Positions 11,983 to 23,016 are shown, numbered from the stretch's first letter. The stretch is 64,000 nt of DNA from Dimorphilus gyrociliatus (GCA_904063045.1 CAJFCJ010000052.1:1-64000), one strand, 5' to 3'. The notes: a model not told the origin generated them from the letters alone. Translations and numbers: made by a program.

Positions 11983-12140
11983 CATTAGAAAGACTTCTAT
12001 TTCATAGGAATTAGAATGGTGCAACTGTAGAAATACTTCTATTTTGTAGGAATTATAATGGTGGAACTTTAGAAAGACTTTTATTTCGTGGAGTTAGCTT
12101 TTAGTACTTTAGAAAGAACTCTATTTCATAGGAAATAGAC
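11983..12140. repeat. ~42-bp imperfect tandem repeat
   Basis: Three and a half copies of a unit like TTAGAAAGACTTCTATTTCA + TAGGAATTATAATGGTGGAAC follow each other with about 85 percent identity. The last copy is disrupted. Confidence 0.75.
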
Positions 12141-12149
12141 TCTGACCGT

Positions 12150-12712
12150 AACAGATGGTGGCTACTTGAAAATTAACCAAGGAAGAAAGAACATGGAAAA
12201 GATGCATGTCAAAGTAGTTACATCTTATTCAATACCATATGCTAAAGATGCAGGCTTAGTTTGCAGTGGCACATGTTCGCCACATGGGCCTAATCTGAAG
12301 ATTTTATTTTATATGTGTGACATAATAGTCTTTCATATTTTTCTTACTTGAGACCATCAGATTTCAACTTTGTAAGCCTTTGACCAATTGAACCCAACCT
12401 TTGGCAAATGTATAAGAGAAAATGCATATCCCCAGCTGGTCAGTTCAGTTCTTTAACCATTAACTTGTTGTTTAAACTTACTTGTTTAGAACTAGAAACT
12501 AATTTACTCAATACATATTCTTTAAACGAAATACTGGCATTTTGTTGCTTAATTTCTATGGAAATTATATATGTTAAGACTATTTGTGGACGAACTTGAA
12601 AGGTTCTATTTGGAATTGTACTTTAGTAAGTTGGTAGATGATTGGAAAGGATGATTACAGTTGTGACAAACCACGAATTCCTACAATTTCAATACAAAAA
12701 AGTACAAAAACT
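12150..12712 (+). repeat. LTR-B family copy
   Basis: Bases 12410-12712 match 19240-19520 closely: both share TTGTTTAAAC, TTAGAACTAGAA, TACTCAATACATATTCTTT, TATTTGTGGACGAACTT, and a final TACAAT...AAAGTACA. TATA-like and CA-ending features suggest an LTR. The 5' boundary is unclear, and 12150-12410 has partial relatives near 44530-44640. Confidence 0.5.
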
Positions 12713-13073
12713 ATATTACTATTCAACCACTACTGGTATGCCTTAGCCCCTTAGTGGGTATAGTTTAACCAAGTTATGGTTTGACCTCCATTTGTAGACT
12801 AGACTGTACTCTTAGATTGAAACTCATTTTTTCAATACATACTCTATGAAAAATTAACTTTTCAACCCCAGAGGCCAAAAGGCAAAGTTCAAATGCCTTT
12901 TTCCTTATACAGTATAGGCAAAAAGTCCCAAGCCACCTTGTAAAATTTTTAGCTTAGATATTAAGATATACAGAATAACTACTTTTAATTGATAATAATA
13001 CTGATTAATAAAGTGGACGACATGTATATATGGACGCCGTAAATTTTGCTAGGCCAATTTTTAATTAAGGGTT

Positions 13074-13648
13074 TGTACTTTCCTGCTGAGGTTGTAGGTA
13101 AGTACTGGTCCAAATAGAACCGAACCAGGAGTAAGCCACTTAGAAGAGAGATGTAGAATTGATGAAGGATGAATATAGAACCAAACTGTAAGAATAATAT
13201 AACTGTATTCTAAAGTAATACTAGACCTGTTCACTAAGGGAGTTGATTCAGGACTGAATGCCTGTTACTGCCTACGCCCTGCTTTTATACAATTACTTAT
13301 CAGTTGTTTATGCCTTGGCTGTCAACAACAAGGGTCTAACCCCATATAAGGATTGTTCACAACAAACAGGGTCAAGGGTTATCATATTATGCAATAGTGA
13401 TGTAAACAACAACAACTTTGTGTAGGTTACCCATCAAGGGTCAATTCTTACATCATATTTATGTAAATAAACACTTGTTGTTGTTGTCAACATGTTTGTT
13501 ATGTAACATCTTATCCTTTGCCTATAAAAGGGGTTGATTCTGGCAGTTGGGTACCATCTACCCTAGAGGCAACATCTACTTCAACACTTCTACCATATAG
13601 TAAGTATCATTTATAAAATATCTATAAACTATAGTTCATAAGTGTACA
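13074..13648 (-). mobile_element. Solo LTR, family LTR-A (575 bp)
   Basis: The copy runs from TGTACTTTCCTGCTG to CATAAGTGTACA and has the same length as the copy at 20363-20937, with only about four differences seen. It interrupts the left arm of element M between AATTAAGG and TTAAAATTG, with GTT present on both sides. Orientation is assigned from the polypurine tract next to the 20363 copy. It is the youngest layer of this nest. Confidence 0.8.
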
Positions 13649-13977
13649 GTTAAAATTGTTTGTCATCTGCAAATTAGTATTTTTTGTCTAAATTTATATA
13701 GAAAAAGAGTTAAATTGACATAATATTGAAAAAAATTTAAGAAAATGATAATATTTTGTGAACATTATTGGTAAAAATTTTTAATGATTTTCATAAGTTT
13801 TTTCTTTATTTGGCCACGCGACATGTTTATTGAAACATTGAGTTGACATCAGGTTTGACATTCAAATAGACGTCTCAAACAAAAAATTTTTCAACTTTTT
13901 TCCTGTTTTAAGTTAAGTTAATTAGTTATTGAATATTAAAAATTACTGTACATAATTTATATTGTATTTTTTTAATT

Positions 13978-14385
13978 TTGGTTTGGAGTCAAGATATAAG
14001 GGATTTGGTAATCAAGAAATTTAGCGAAATAGGGAAATTAAGGGCAACAGCAAGAGTTTTAGGAATGGCACCATCATCAGTTAGTAACATATTGAAGTAC
14101 AAGCAGCCAGAACAAGACAATAGGGGAGGTCCGAAGAAGCTTTCTGACAGAGAGATAGCGAGGATGAAAAGAATTGTAAAGAAACTGAAAGATAACAAGC
14201 AAAGAGTGACAGGGTTAGTTAAGATATTAAAGGAATTAGAAGTAGATGTAAGCATGAGAACAATACAGAGGGAGCTGAAAAGACAAAATTTCAAATATAA
14301 AAGAGTCAGACAAAGAACTGATCTCACCTCCATAGACTGTAAACGCAGAAAGGCGTACTGCCTCAAAGAAAAACTGCTGTTTTAA
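13978..14385 (+). pseudogene. Tc1/mariner transposase, N-terminal DNA-binding half only
   Basis: The frame of 135 codons begins with VWSQDIRDLVIKKF and contains a helix-turn-helix (GKLRATARVLGMAPSSVSNI), a linker with GGPKKLSD and a second helical domain (MRTIQRELKRQNFKYK). The catalytic DDE domain that should follow is absent: the right terminal sequence of the element starts about 60 bp after the stop. The first codon in this frame is not a clear ATG. The remnant could still bind DNA if made, but it cannot transpose. Confidence 0.75.
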
Positions 14386-14777
14386 AGAAATTTATATAAA
14401 ATTGCAAGTTTAACCTATTATTAAACACTAAAAAAATAAAAAAAATAATCTTTTTTCATCACGAAAAAGATTTTTAATATTTGGCCTATAAAAATTTGAG
14501 GTGTTCCAACATACCTGTCATCCACTTTATGTATAAACTAATATCCTTTACAAAAATTATCAAAAAATTGTTTTTCTTTTATAAAATCGAGTTTTAGTAA
14601 TTATACCTTCAAAAGAAGGGGTTAGTTAAAAATGAGTCACCATCTATTTAATTAAATATTTTATGTTAAATCTACCTTAGGACACTCTTACAATTTATAT
14701 ACATGAATTATTATAATATTTTATGAAAATACAGAAATAATACTTTTAAACCTTTTTAATATTTGGTATGACCATCC

Positions 14778-15486
14778 TTATTGAAAAAAACACAGCTGTA
14801 GCCTCTTTCTAAAACTATTAAACAATTTTTCAACATATTCAATTGGAATATTGTCAAATTCTTGCCGTGTTACTCTCCATAGATGTATACCTCTGCTGCC
14901 ATCACTTTTTATAAAACTCCATATATTTAGGGAACCATTTGCCTCTTTAAACATTTTTATGGCATATTTTGCCTTATATCTATCAGCTGGATGCCTTATG
15001 GCAAACTGCTTGTGTTTTGGATATAAATCTATCCTTGTCTCATCCAAAAAGACAATTGAATTAATTTGCTCTGTGTTCCAAGAGAGGAGTTTTTTACAAA
15101 ACTTTCTCCTATTTATTAAATGCCTTTTTTTAATAGGGTTTTTTTTGCTGCAACATAGCCTCTCAAGTTGTGTTTCCTTAAAACATTCTTGCAAGTAGAT
15201 AGGGATATGACTGATGCTAGTCTAGAGGCTGATAAAATTTTTTTTGCACCCCACAAAGGATTTCTGATAGATATAAGGCATAATATTGTCTCATCTCACT
15301 TGCTTAATTTGACTGGCCTGCCACATCTGGGTAAATCTTTAATTGTGCGATGTTATTGAAACTTTTTCCAGATATTTTGGGAACTGAACCTCAAAATTTT
15401 CAACATTTTGGCAATTTTATTCAATGATAGCCCTTCTTGGTGTTTTTCAACAACCAAACAATAAATTCCTTTATCAATGACCACCA
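14778..15486 (-). pseudogene. Tc1-like transposase of the outer element, internally deleted
   Basis: On the minus strand, ATG at 15486 opens a helix-turn-helix region (GLSLNKIAKMLKI) with early stops (TAA after KKFQ, another after VKLSK). From 15194 an open part includes the first catalytic motif IVFLDETRIDLYPKHKQF and NIWSFI. It then jumps to the C-terminal helix (FNSFRKRLQLCFFQ), skipping the second Asp and third acid. It is inactive. Confidence 0.75.
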
Positions 15487-15828
15487 TTTTCTTGAATAAC
15501 CAAATATACAATTATAATAAGATAATTTTCTATTTGATTTATGCAGCTTAGCCCCAAGTTTTTTATTAAATAGATAGTGACTCATTTTAACTACCCCCTT
15601 TTTTCAAGGCCTTATTACTAAAACTGGATTTTATAGAAGAAAAACAATTTTTTGATAATTTTTCGTAAAAGATATTAGTTTATACATATTAATCATTATT
15701 ACTACCAATTAAAAGTAGTTATTCAGTATATCTTAATGTCTAAACTAAAATTTTACAAGGTGGCTTGGGACTTTTTGCCTACACTGTATATTATACTTTT
15801 TGTTTGAAATTTTCTTCCGAAGAAGAAA

Positions 15829-16015
15829 TGGGCCAAACTTGGAAGTACTGCAATACCAAGTCAACCCGTGAGAAAACTTAAGCAAGCTTAATGTTTCCTC
15901 TGTATACAAAAATACTGTTAACCATATTAGATAACACAGTGTGTTATCAGTTAGCGGTTAAACTAACTAGAACAGATACTACACTTTGATCTTAGCCAAA
16001 AGGCCGAGAAGCGAT
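15829..16015 (-). ncRNA. U2: U2 spliceosomal snRNA (diverged, 187 nt)
   Basis: Read from 16015 leftward, the first 28 nt match U2 exactly (ATCGCTTCTCGGCCTTTT, then GGCTAAGATC). The branch-point recognition GTAGTA follows, with one extra A just before it (ATCAAAGTG rather than ATCAAGTG). Stem IIa is AGTTAG/CTAACT. Stem IIb is GATAACACA/TGTTATC. An Sm-like site TATTTTTG, a long stem III around TTAAGC/GCTTAA and the stem-loop IV text GGTATTGCAGTACTTCC follow. Length fits U2 (about 188 nt). Paired changes preserve all stems, which argues for a working or recently working gene. The extra A leaves some doubt. The Tc1 element ends 42 bp beyond its 3' end. Confidence 0.85.
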
Positions 16016-17315
16016 AACACTTAACGATGAAACATGCTCTTTGAGCTTTTTCTGAAGTGTGTCTCTTTTTGCTATTTTTTATTCATGCTGTTGACTGTGC
16101 TCTCTAAAAATCTTATTTATCTCGCTTTTTTGGGTTTTTGTCTTGTATAGGTTTTTTCAATTAATTTGTAAGAGATTTTTGTTTTGGGTGTCTTATGACA
16201 CTTATTCATCTTTCATTTGTTGATTGGAATACTTGCAATTTTGATATATTGTTCGGTTTATTCTGTCTTTGTTCATTGCTTTCTGTAGATGGCGCATTTG
16301 ATAAGTTTCCGGTGGATTTAAAATGGCGCTCATAGTGTAGATAATTGGTGACAGGTAAGGAAAGTGATTCTGTGATTGGGGAAAGTTTTAGTACCATAGA
16401 ACAAATGATATATGTGTCTTAACTAGGGCTCTAAAGAGTAATGACATAGCATTTGTAATGATGAAACACAATGTAAATCTATAAAAATCTAAACTTGGCA
16501 CATTGCCAAGTCTAGTCATAATGTGACCGTATATATATGTACACATAGTAGTATTGTGCACACCTGCCCCAAAAGCTATTGTTATCCACTCATATAAAAT
16601 AGTATTGAGTCAAGTCTACAGTTTTTAAATGGGTATTAATATAGATGGATAAGTACGGCAAGTGGAAGCAGTATAACAGGTTTACAAAACAGTGAAGTCT
16701 AATTGTTCCTAATGGTTGAATACAAATAGTGCATGGGACGGACTCAGAAGAGAGTTACTTCAATTAGTGTTCTTTTGATAGTGCCAAAAATCAGCTCAGG
16801 TCGGAGTATTTCAGTGCTATGTTCTGGGGTTTTGACAGAAAATGCTGAAGAATTGCATTAAAATGTAAATGAACATTGAAAAAATATAGTTGACTAAGAT
16901 TCATAGAAAGTACCAACAAATAAATTTAAGCTGTTTTAAAATTACAGCATAGAGAAATACTTCAATAGTACTGGATAAAATAAATTAATTATTTAAATAA
17001 CATCTATTTATTACTTTCAATTGTAAGAATATTTTTTCATATGTGCAAGTATGGCATATTTTGCTCTACAATCCAAGACAAAAATATCCATTTTTGGAAA
17101 GAAAAATTTTTTTTTAGTAGACAATTCTTTCAACTTGATAGTCAAAATGAGATACCAAATTCCAATTAGAGAGCTGGCAAGATGGGAAAAAATACCAGAT
17201 GACCTTTGATGAACTTGAGGTTGACCTGAATAAAGTTTGTAGGCATCAGACACTTGACCATTTACAGACAAAATATAAAAGGAAGTTGAAAAAATATTTA
17301 CAAATAATAGACATT
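16016..17315. other. No recognised gene
   Basis: This covers the region upstream of U2 and beyond. A minus-strand frame at 17271-17017 has a hydrophobic centre (IFSHLASSLIGIWYLILTIK) but no family match that I can make. Otherwise I see only short frames. Confidence 0.35.
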
Positions 17316-17765
17316 ACAAAGTAAATGATAGTAACATGTAGACGCCATAAATTTTGATAGACCTACTTTTAATTTACAGTTAAAATGGTTTGTTTGATGC
17401 AAAGTAGTATTTTTTTTCTAAAGTTAAATTGACATAATATTGAAAAAATTTAAAAAAATCATCATATTTTGTGAATATTATTAGCTAAATTTTTTAGTAA
17501 AAGAGCTCTTTCTTTATTTGGCCCTGTGACATGGTTATTCCAGCATTGCCTTGACATTTTGTTTGCTATTCAAATAGATGTCTCAAATAAAAATTTTATT
17601 CAACTTATATTTATTCAACTTAAATGCTTTTTTAAGTTAAGTTTCTTAGTTATTGAATATTAAAAATTACTGTATAAAGTAAACGAAAGGTATGTTGGAA
17701 CACCTCAAATTTTTATAGGCCAAATATAAAAAATCTTTTTCATGATGAAAAAAGATTATTTTTTA
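17316..17765 (+). mobile_element. Mariner M left and right ends, deletion derivative
   Basis: Bases 17330-17690 repeat the left arm of element M (GACGCCATAAATTTTGATAG, then AAATTGACATAATATTGAAA). At about 17690 the sequence switches to the other terminus (GGTATGTTGGAACACCTC, TTTTTATAGGCC) and runs on into a catalytic-domain fragment. This looks like two ends of the same family joined by deletion or adjacent insertion. Confidence 0.6.
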
Positions 17766-18130
17766 GTTTTTAATAATAGGTTAAACTTGGGTCATCATAG
17801 ACCATTGTCTTGGTCAGGCGCCACATGTTCTCTATTGGACTCAGATTGGGGCTCCTTGCTGGCCAATCAATGGGTGTGATATTGTTGTTTTTAAACATTT
17901 ATTTATTTTATTGTTGTTTCTTTCTGTTTTCCGTGTGACAGCCAGCATTGTCTTGCTGGAAGATTTACTGCCTGCCCATTTTTGCCTCAATTTCTTCTAT
18001 CACAGGCAGAACATCTTCCACAATGAAGGAGCTGTAGTTTTCCTCATTCAGCCTTCTCCTTATCCTTCAGACTTCGATTTCACCATCAGAGGTTATTAAC
18101 CTCCACACCAATACTCCACCTCTGCCCATA
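17766..18130 (-). pseudogene. Tc1/mariner M transposase, catalytic-half fragment
   Basis: Minus-strand text includes GGVLVWRLITSDGEIEV, then a TGA where the related copies have Trp. IVEDVLPVIEEIEAKMG, the second-acid motif QQDNAGCH and the third-acid block WPARSPNLSPIENMW follow. Stops and a frame change break it. It complements the DNA-binding half preserved at 13978-14385. It is cut by the MITE at 18174. Confidence 0.7.
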
Positions 18131-18173
18131 TTTTTTGTCACCCTGAAGTCCTTTTCACTATTGTGGTAAATTG

Positions 18174-18318
18174 GTTACGCAGAAGAAAACAGCAACTGAT
18201 TTGTACTTAGCAGGGTCTCCTCTAAGGGTTAGGAGAAATGCAAAAGGTTAGGTACAGATAAGGGCTGGGTTAGGGTTAGGGTAAAAGCACTGATATGTGG
18301 ACGTTTTCTGTCGCATCC
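18174..18318 (+). mobile_element. TTAGGG-containing Mutator-type MITE, 5'-truncated copy
   Basis: Matches the 3' two thirds of the MITE family at 38304, 45115, 46839 and 63481, including GGGTTAGGGTTAGGG and the end GTGGACGTTTTCTGTCGCAT. The left terminus is missing, and it abuts an LTR-A fragment on the right. Confidence 0.75.
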
Positions 18319-18481
18319 TTAGTGAACAGGTCTAGTATTACCTTAGAATACAATCATATTATTCTTACGTTTTGGTTCTATATTCATCCTCCCTCAATTC
18401 TACATCTCTCTTCTAAGTGGCTTACTCCTGGTTCGGTTCTATTTGGACCAGTACTTACCTACAACTAGGAGAGTACACATA
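18319..18481 (+). repeat. LTR-A fragment, inverse orientation, next to the gap
   Basis: This is the inverse complement of the first ~160 bp of the LTR-A unit (as at 13074-13240), ending in TAGTTGTAGGTAAGTACTGG read on the minus strand. It runs up to the N gap. Confidence 0.75.
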
Positions 18482-18772
18482 NNNNNNNNNNNNNNNNNNN
18501 NNNNNNNNNNNNNNNNNNNNNNNNNNNNNNNNNNNNNNNNNNNNNNNNNNNNNNNNNNNNNNNNNNNNNNNNNNNNNNNNNNNNNNNNNNNNNNNNNNNN
18601 NNNNNNNNNNNNNNNNNNNNNNNNNNNNNNNNNNNNNNNNNNNNNNNNNNNNNNNNNNNNNNNNNNNNNNNNNNNNNNNNNNNNNNNNNNNNNNNNNNNN
18701 NNNNNNNNNNNNNNNNNNNNNNNNNNNNNNNNNNNNNNNNNNNNNNNNNNNNNNNNNNNNNNNNNNNNNNNN
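18482..18772. other. Assembly gap (291 N)
   Basis: This is a run of N. Reading frames across it are artefacts. Confidence 0.99.
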
Positions 18773-19009
18773 TAACAATTTATTAATCTATACATTTATG
18801 ATTTTGAACTAAAACTAGTTCCATTATTTATCAATTATGCTTAAATTCTAAGTTTAGATTATATTGACAATTCAACAGTATTGTATACACAATACTGTTC
18901 TTCTTAACATGCATTAATCAGATATACTTCCTCCTTATATGCTCATGCTAAATTTACTAACTCAATCAATTGAATATCATTATTAAGGTAGAATATAAAA
19001 ACGGTCAAA

Positions 19010-19520
19010 TATACAATCTACATGTTTTCTTGATTGTTGGACTTGTCCTACTAAAATTGTTACATCTTATGCAACTCTCCAACCTGAGAAATTCAACTAT
19101 TATTTAGAAGAGGAAAACAATAAAAACATGACCATATTTACAACTTTTCTTTGTCTTCAAATGTTACTTTTGTTTTTGTGAACATTGAAATTTGTGAACT
19201 ATCAACCCTTAAAAGAGTATATAAACCCTACGAAATTAACAGTTGACAGTTCACTTTTCTAACCATCAGCTGGTTGTTTAAACTAGCTTGTTTAGAACTA
19301 GAAGCTCATTTTACTCAATACATATTCTTTGGACGAAATACTGGTGTTTTGTTGATTAATTTCTACCGAAATTGCCTTTGTTAGACTATTTGTGGACGAA
19401 CTTTAAAGGTTCTATTTGGACTAGTACTTTTGACAAGTTTGTAAATGATTGGAAAGGACAATTACAGTTGTGACGAACCTGAAATTCCTACAATTACAAT
19501 ACAACAAAGTACACTGTCTT
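19010..19520 (+). repeat. LTR-B family copy
   Basis: This copy is related to 12410-12712 (3' part) and, inverted, to 34420-34560 (5' part: ATAGTTGAA...GGAAAACAAT and GACCATATTTACAACTTTT). A TATA box (GAGTATATAAACCC) sits near 19217, and the copy ends in AACAAAGTACA. The structure fits an LTR; coding parts are absent. Confidence 0.55.
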
Positions 19521-20010
19521 TAAAATATATTTCACTTAAAAATTTTCAGTGATACAGTATTTAAGTTGAGTTTTACCAAGTATCTTAATTTTCCCTGTGA
19601 AAAAATGAAATTCAACTTAGAAAAATATTTTAGGAATGGTAATTTTTGGAATCTTGATATTCCAGATACATCAGTTAGTATTGAAAATTCACAACAAAAC
19701 TTTTGATGACCAATTTTTTTAGTTTAGCCTTGAAAATGACTTTACTCTAAGAGCTTATAGTTTTTTTGTCATTAATAGATAATTGCTTGTTTAATAAATG
19801 TTGGTACTTATTATCAATTTTTTAACAGTTTCTATTATGATTGTTTATTAGTAAATTCTGTGAAATATGTTCAGAAATAGAACATTTCATGAATATATTA
19901 CAAGTTCTATTGTATTGGCTTTACAATTTTCTAACTGAGTAAAATATACTTTTAGAAGAATTTCATATTTTTTTATTCCTTTCATTTCTTTTCTATGGAT
20001 ACATTTTCAA

Positions 20011-20215
20011 TGAATGGAACAGAAAACATCCCCAATATTATGGCTTTAGCCTAACCCAAGTCCAGCCCTGGTCTCTGCATAACCTTTTTGATTACCTCTA
20101 TCCCTTAGATGGAACCCACCTAACTACAAATCAATAGCTAATTTACTCCTGAGCATTTTTCGAAATTTTGCTTTCAAATATCCCAACTGGAAATGTTTTC
20201 CAGCGGCTCCATTCT
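20011..20215 (+). mobile_element. Degenerate copy of the TTAGGG-type MITE
   Basis: The internal order of motifs (CCTAACCC, CTGCATAACCTTTT, CTATCCCTTAGA, CCTAACTACAAATCAATAG) follows the MITE consensus but with many changes. The termini are eroded (GGAACAGAAAACATCC and inverse). Confidence 0.5.
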
Positions 20216-20362
20216 CCACTACATATTTCACAGAATTTCATAGAAAAAGTAATACTCTGGAGAAAAATCAATTCCTTTTCTGTCTATGCTAGTATAAATA
20301 ATATTTCAAAAAATTACTATACTTTTTTGTCTGTGTTCTTTCTAAAAATTAAATATACATTG

Positions 20363-20937
20363 TGTACTTTCCTGCTGAGGTTGTAGGTAAGTACTGGTCC
20401 AAATAGAACCGAACCAGGAGTAAGCCACTTAGAAGAGAGATGTAGAATTGATGAAGGATGAATATAGAACCAAACTGTAAGAATAATATAACTGTATTCT
20501 AAAGTAATACTAGACCTGTTCACTAAGGGAGTTGATTCAGGACTGAATGCCTGTTACTGCCTACGCCCTGCTTTTATACAATTCCTTATCAGTTGTTTAT
20601 GCCTTGGCTGTCAACAACAAGGGTCTAACCCCATATAAGGATTGTTCACAACAAACAGGGTCAAGGGTTATCATATTATGCAATAGTGATGTAAACAACA
20701 ACAACTTTGTGTAGGTTACCTGTCAAGGGTCAATTCTTACATCATATTCATGTAAATAAACACTTGTTGTTGTTGTCAACATGTTTGTTATGTAACATCT
20801 TATCCTTTGCCTATAAAAGGGGTTGATTCTGGCAGTTGGGTACCATCTACCCTAGAGGCAACATCTACTTCAACACTTCTACCATATAGTAAGTATCATT
20901 TATAAAATATCTATAAACTATAGTTCATAAGTGTACA
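20363..20937 (-). mobile_element. LTR-A, likely 3' LTR of a minus-strand retroelement
   Basis: It has the same 575-bp unit as 13074-13648. On the minus strand a purine tract AAGGAGAGGAGAAG lies 2 bp before its TGTACACTT end, right after the stop of the coding remnant at 20960, as expected for a polypurine tract and 3' LTR. A TATA box (TGTATAAAAGCAGG) on the minus strand lies about 360 bp in. A second TATA-like box (CCTATAAAAGGGG) is on the plus strand. Confidence 0.7.
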
Positions 20938-20959
20938 GACTTCTCCTCTCCTTAAAGCA

Positions 20960-21970
20960 TCATTCCACTGATGGTTCAACATTGGCAATAATAACTTGAC
21001 CTTTCCTGCTGCTGACAACTCTTAAGGGTTGGCCTTCCTCAATGGATTTAATGTCATTTGTTTTTCTGAATCTGTTTAGTATTCTTTGTGTTACATTTTT
21101 ATGTAATCCTTTCATCTTTATCCAATACAATATCATTCCAATTGCACCAGTTGTTGTTGCAGGAATAAGGAAATTGATAATAGTTTGTAGTGGTTTCTTT
21201 GTCCAAGCCATAAAATATCTTCTAGATTTAGTTACTGCAGGGTCAATGCCAATTTGTTTTGCATAATTTAGTTGATCTGAATGTTGATCAAGCTTATTTG
21301 TCATATAATCCGATACTTGCTGTAGCTGTACACCCTTTTTTCCGACATCTTCTTTGATACCTAATTTCAAAAGTTCTGAAAGTCTTTCAATGTCTAATTG
21401 AGGTTCTTCCAGGTTATTAGAAATCTTTAATCTTATTGATTGAGCAGCAACTTTCCTGAATTTGCATCCATTTGTAGAATAATGAATAAATATTTTCTGT
21501 TCATTATTACTCTGGCTATCCAAAGGATTATCTTTTACCTTGAATAGATTTTGTTCAGTGTTCCCCAGAACGCGAGTCACGAAGTGTGTGGGGGAAACTT
21601 ATGCGTCTACTGTAATAAGTCAAAAGTGCTCGGTGTTGAGCAGTGTCTGACCATAGCCTATAAAAGCATGATCGAGTCTGTATGACGAAAATAAAACTTA
21701 GACGGATTGCTATTGCAGGCAATCCGTATATATGAAGCAATAATCGCGAAAAATGACGCTTTATACAGGTAGTGTTTCTAATTTATTTAAATATTCTTGG
21801 AGAGTTTGAATATTTGAAAATCCATCATCTTGTTCCTTGGCTGTTGAGATGTCTGTTTCATGGATTCGAATAGAAGCCAGTGAATCATGTGGTTTGTTTA
21901 GAGGGTTTGTCTGAGTAGAGCTCATCATTTCAATCATACCTTCCATCTTGGCGTTCATTCTTGTTTCCAA
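20960..21970 (-). pseudogene. Retroelement coding remnant: gag-like start and membrane-protein-like end
   Basis: Minus-strand 21970-21761 encodes a gag-like coiled segment (METRMNAKMEGMIEMM), similar in style to the BEL/Pao gag at 5964. A solo LTR (21559-21767) interrupts. Minus-strand 21580-20960 encodes about 200 residues with one strong membrane span (IINFLIPATTTGAIGMILYW) and a basic tail, ending at a TGA just before the polypurine tract. The position before the 3' LTR and the late membrane span suggest an envelope-like or accessory protein. No homology was recognised, so that is inference. Polymerase genes are missing. Confidence 0.45.
21559..21767 (+). mobile_element. Solo LTR, family D (209 bp)
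   Basis: It begins TGTTCCCCAGAACGCG and ends GCTTTATACA. It is GC-richer than the surroundings. It has a TATA box (GCCTATAAAAGC) near 21656 and an AATAAA signal near 21690, in the right order for U3-R. It splits the minus-strand coding remnant. No clear target duplication was seen. Confidence 0.55.
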
Positions 21971-22589
21971 TATGGGTATGACTTAAGTTGGGTACGGTTT
22001 CATCTGGGTCTATTAAAACATTGTAACCATGATCACCTAACAGACAAAGCTTCAAAACTACATACATAGGGCATTCATACAAAGTATTAAATCATTCCAA
22101 TGGATTCAAAACAGAGTGAAACTAGAAAAGATATATTTTTTTAACCATTTTTAAATAGAATGATTTGATTATAACTTTTTATGTTTGACAAAGAGTGGAA
22201 ATTCAGAGGTGGGGTTTAAAAAATGGATAATTCATATACAGTCTAAAGGGTTCTTGTTTTTGTTTTTTTATAATCCTAAAGGTTTTGGAGAAATCACCTT
22301 TTGATTAGTTGATTTATCGACTAACCTCAGCTTTGTTAACTCTTTTTAAGCTTTGAGTTAAGAAAGAGACATTGTAGAAGAATAATGCATGACGGATTAT
22401 ATTCAATAAAATAGCACAAAAAATAGAAAAATGACACAGTGGGAGGACTTGACAAAATTTTTGCCGTCGAGTGCGAATGTATTCAAGTGGCAAACTCGAA
22501 TAGACAAAAATTTAGGCCAGTGGAATCTAAAGTGTACAATTTAAATTTGAACAATACCTGATGAATTTTTGCAGAAAGATAAAGTAAAT

Positions 22590-23016
22590 TACAAGAATAT
22601 GTGGACACCGTAAATTCAGAAAGGCTAACTTTTAATTAATGGTTAAAATTGTTTGTTCCCTGCAAACTAGTCTTTTTTGTCTAAATTTATATAGAAAAAG
22701 AGTTAAATGGACATAATATTGAAAAAAATTAAGAAAATGACAAGATTTTGTGAATATTATTAGCATTTTTAGTATTTTCATAAGTTTTTTCTTTATTTGG
22801 CTGCGCAACATGATATTTGGAACATTGTGCTGACATCTGTTTTGACATTCAAATAGACATCAAAATTTTTTTCAACTTATTTGCTTTTTTAAGTTAAGTT
22901 TCTTAGTTATTGGATATTAAAAATTACTGTTTATAATTTATATTGTATTTTTTTAATTATGGCATGCAGTAAAGATATTAAATGCAGTGAAGACAAAACT
23001 TTAAAAAGAGCAACAT
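22590..23016 (+). mobile_element. Mariner M left arm, truncated
   Basis: Left-arm sequence (GTGGACACCGTAAATTCAG, then AAAATTGTTTGTTCCCTGCA and AGTTAAATGGACATAATATT) runs to the transposase start (ATGGCATGCAGTAAAGAT), where it is cut by an LTR-C fragment. This uninterrupted copy shows how the LTR at 13074 entered the related element. Confidence 0.7.

Larger units (their letters stand above)
13011..14527 (+). mobile_element. Mariner-like element M, nested in the 12910 element
   Basis: The termini are AAGTGGACGACATG at the left and the inverse of AAGTGGATGACAGGTATG at the right, each next to TA (13009-13010, 14528-14529). Removing it restores the outer inverted repeat exactly (GATTAA-TA-TGTATAAAC). 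It encodes only the DNA-binding half of its transposase (13978-14385) and is itself interrupted by a solo LTR (13074-13648). Relatives: 17316-18130, 22590-23016, 30677-31887, 44300-44530 and 54640-55086. Confidence 0.85.
12910..15786 (-). mobile_element. Tc1/mariner-like element (outer level of a nest)
   Basis: The ends are CAGTATAGGCAAAAAGTCCC at 12910 and the inverse of CAGTGTAGGCAAAAAGTCCC at 15786, each bordered by TA (12908-12909, 15787-15788). The inverted repeats continue inward for well over 200 bp if the nested insertion 13011-14527 is removed: 14530-14660 matches the inverse of 15560-15690. Its own transposase is the broken minus-strand gene at 14778-15486. About 1.36 kb is original element. 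Confidence 0.85.

Noticed and set aside
13989-15198. Hydrophobic frames opposite the transposase genes
   Set aside because: They are antisense to recognisable transposase domains; hydrophobicity comes from the AT-rich complement of Lys/Asn-rich coding.
18417-18812. Open frames spanning the N run
   Set aside because: They are produced by unknown bases and carry no information.
22440-22560. Possible exon (text ending NLGQWNLKCT) resembling a segment near 27050-27125
   Set aside because: The similarity is short and weak, no splice sites or family could be assigned, so I did not call a gene.
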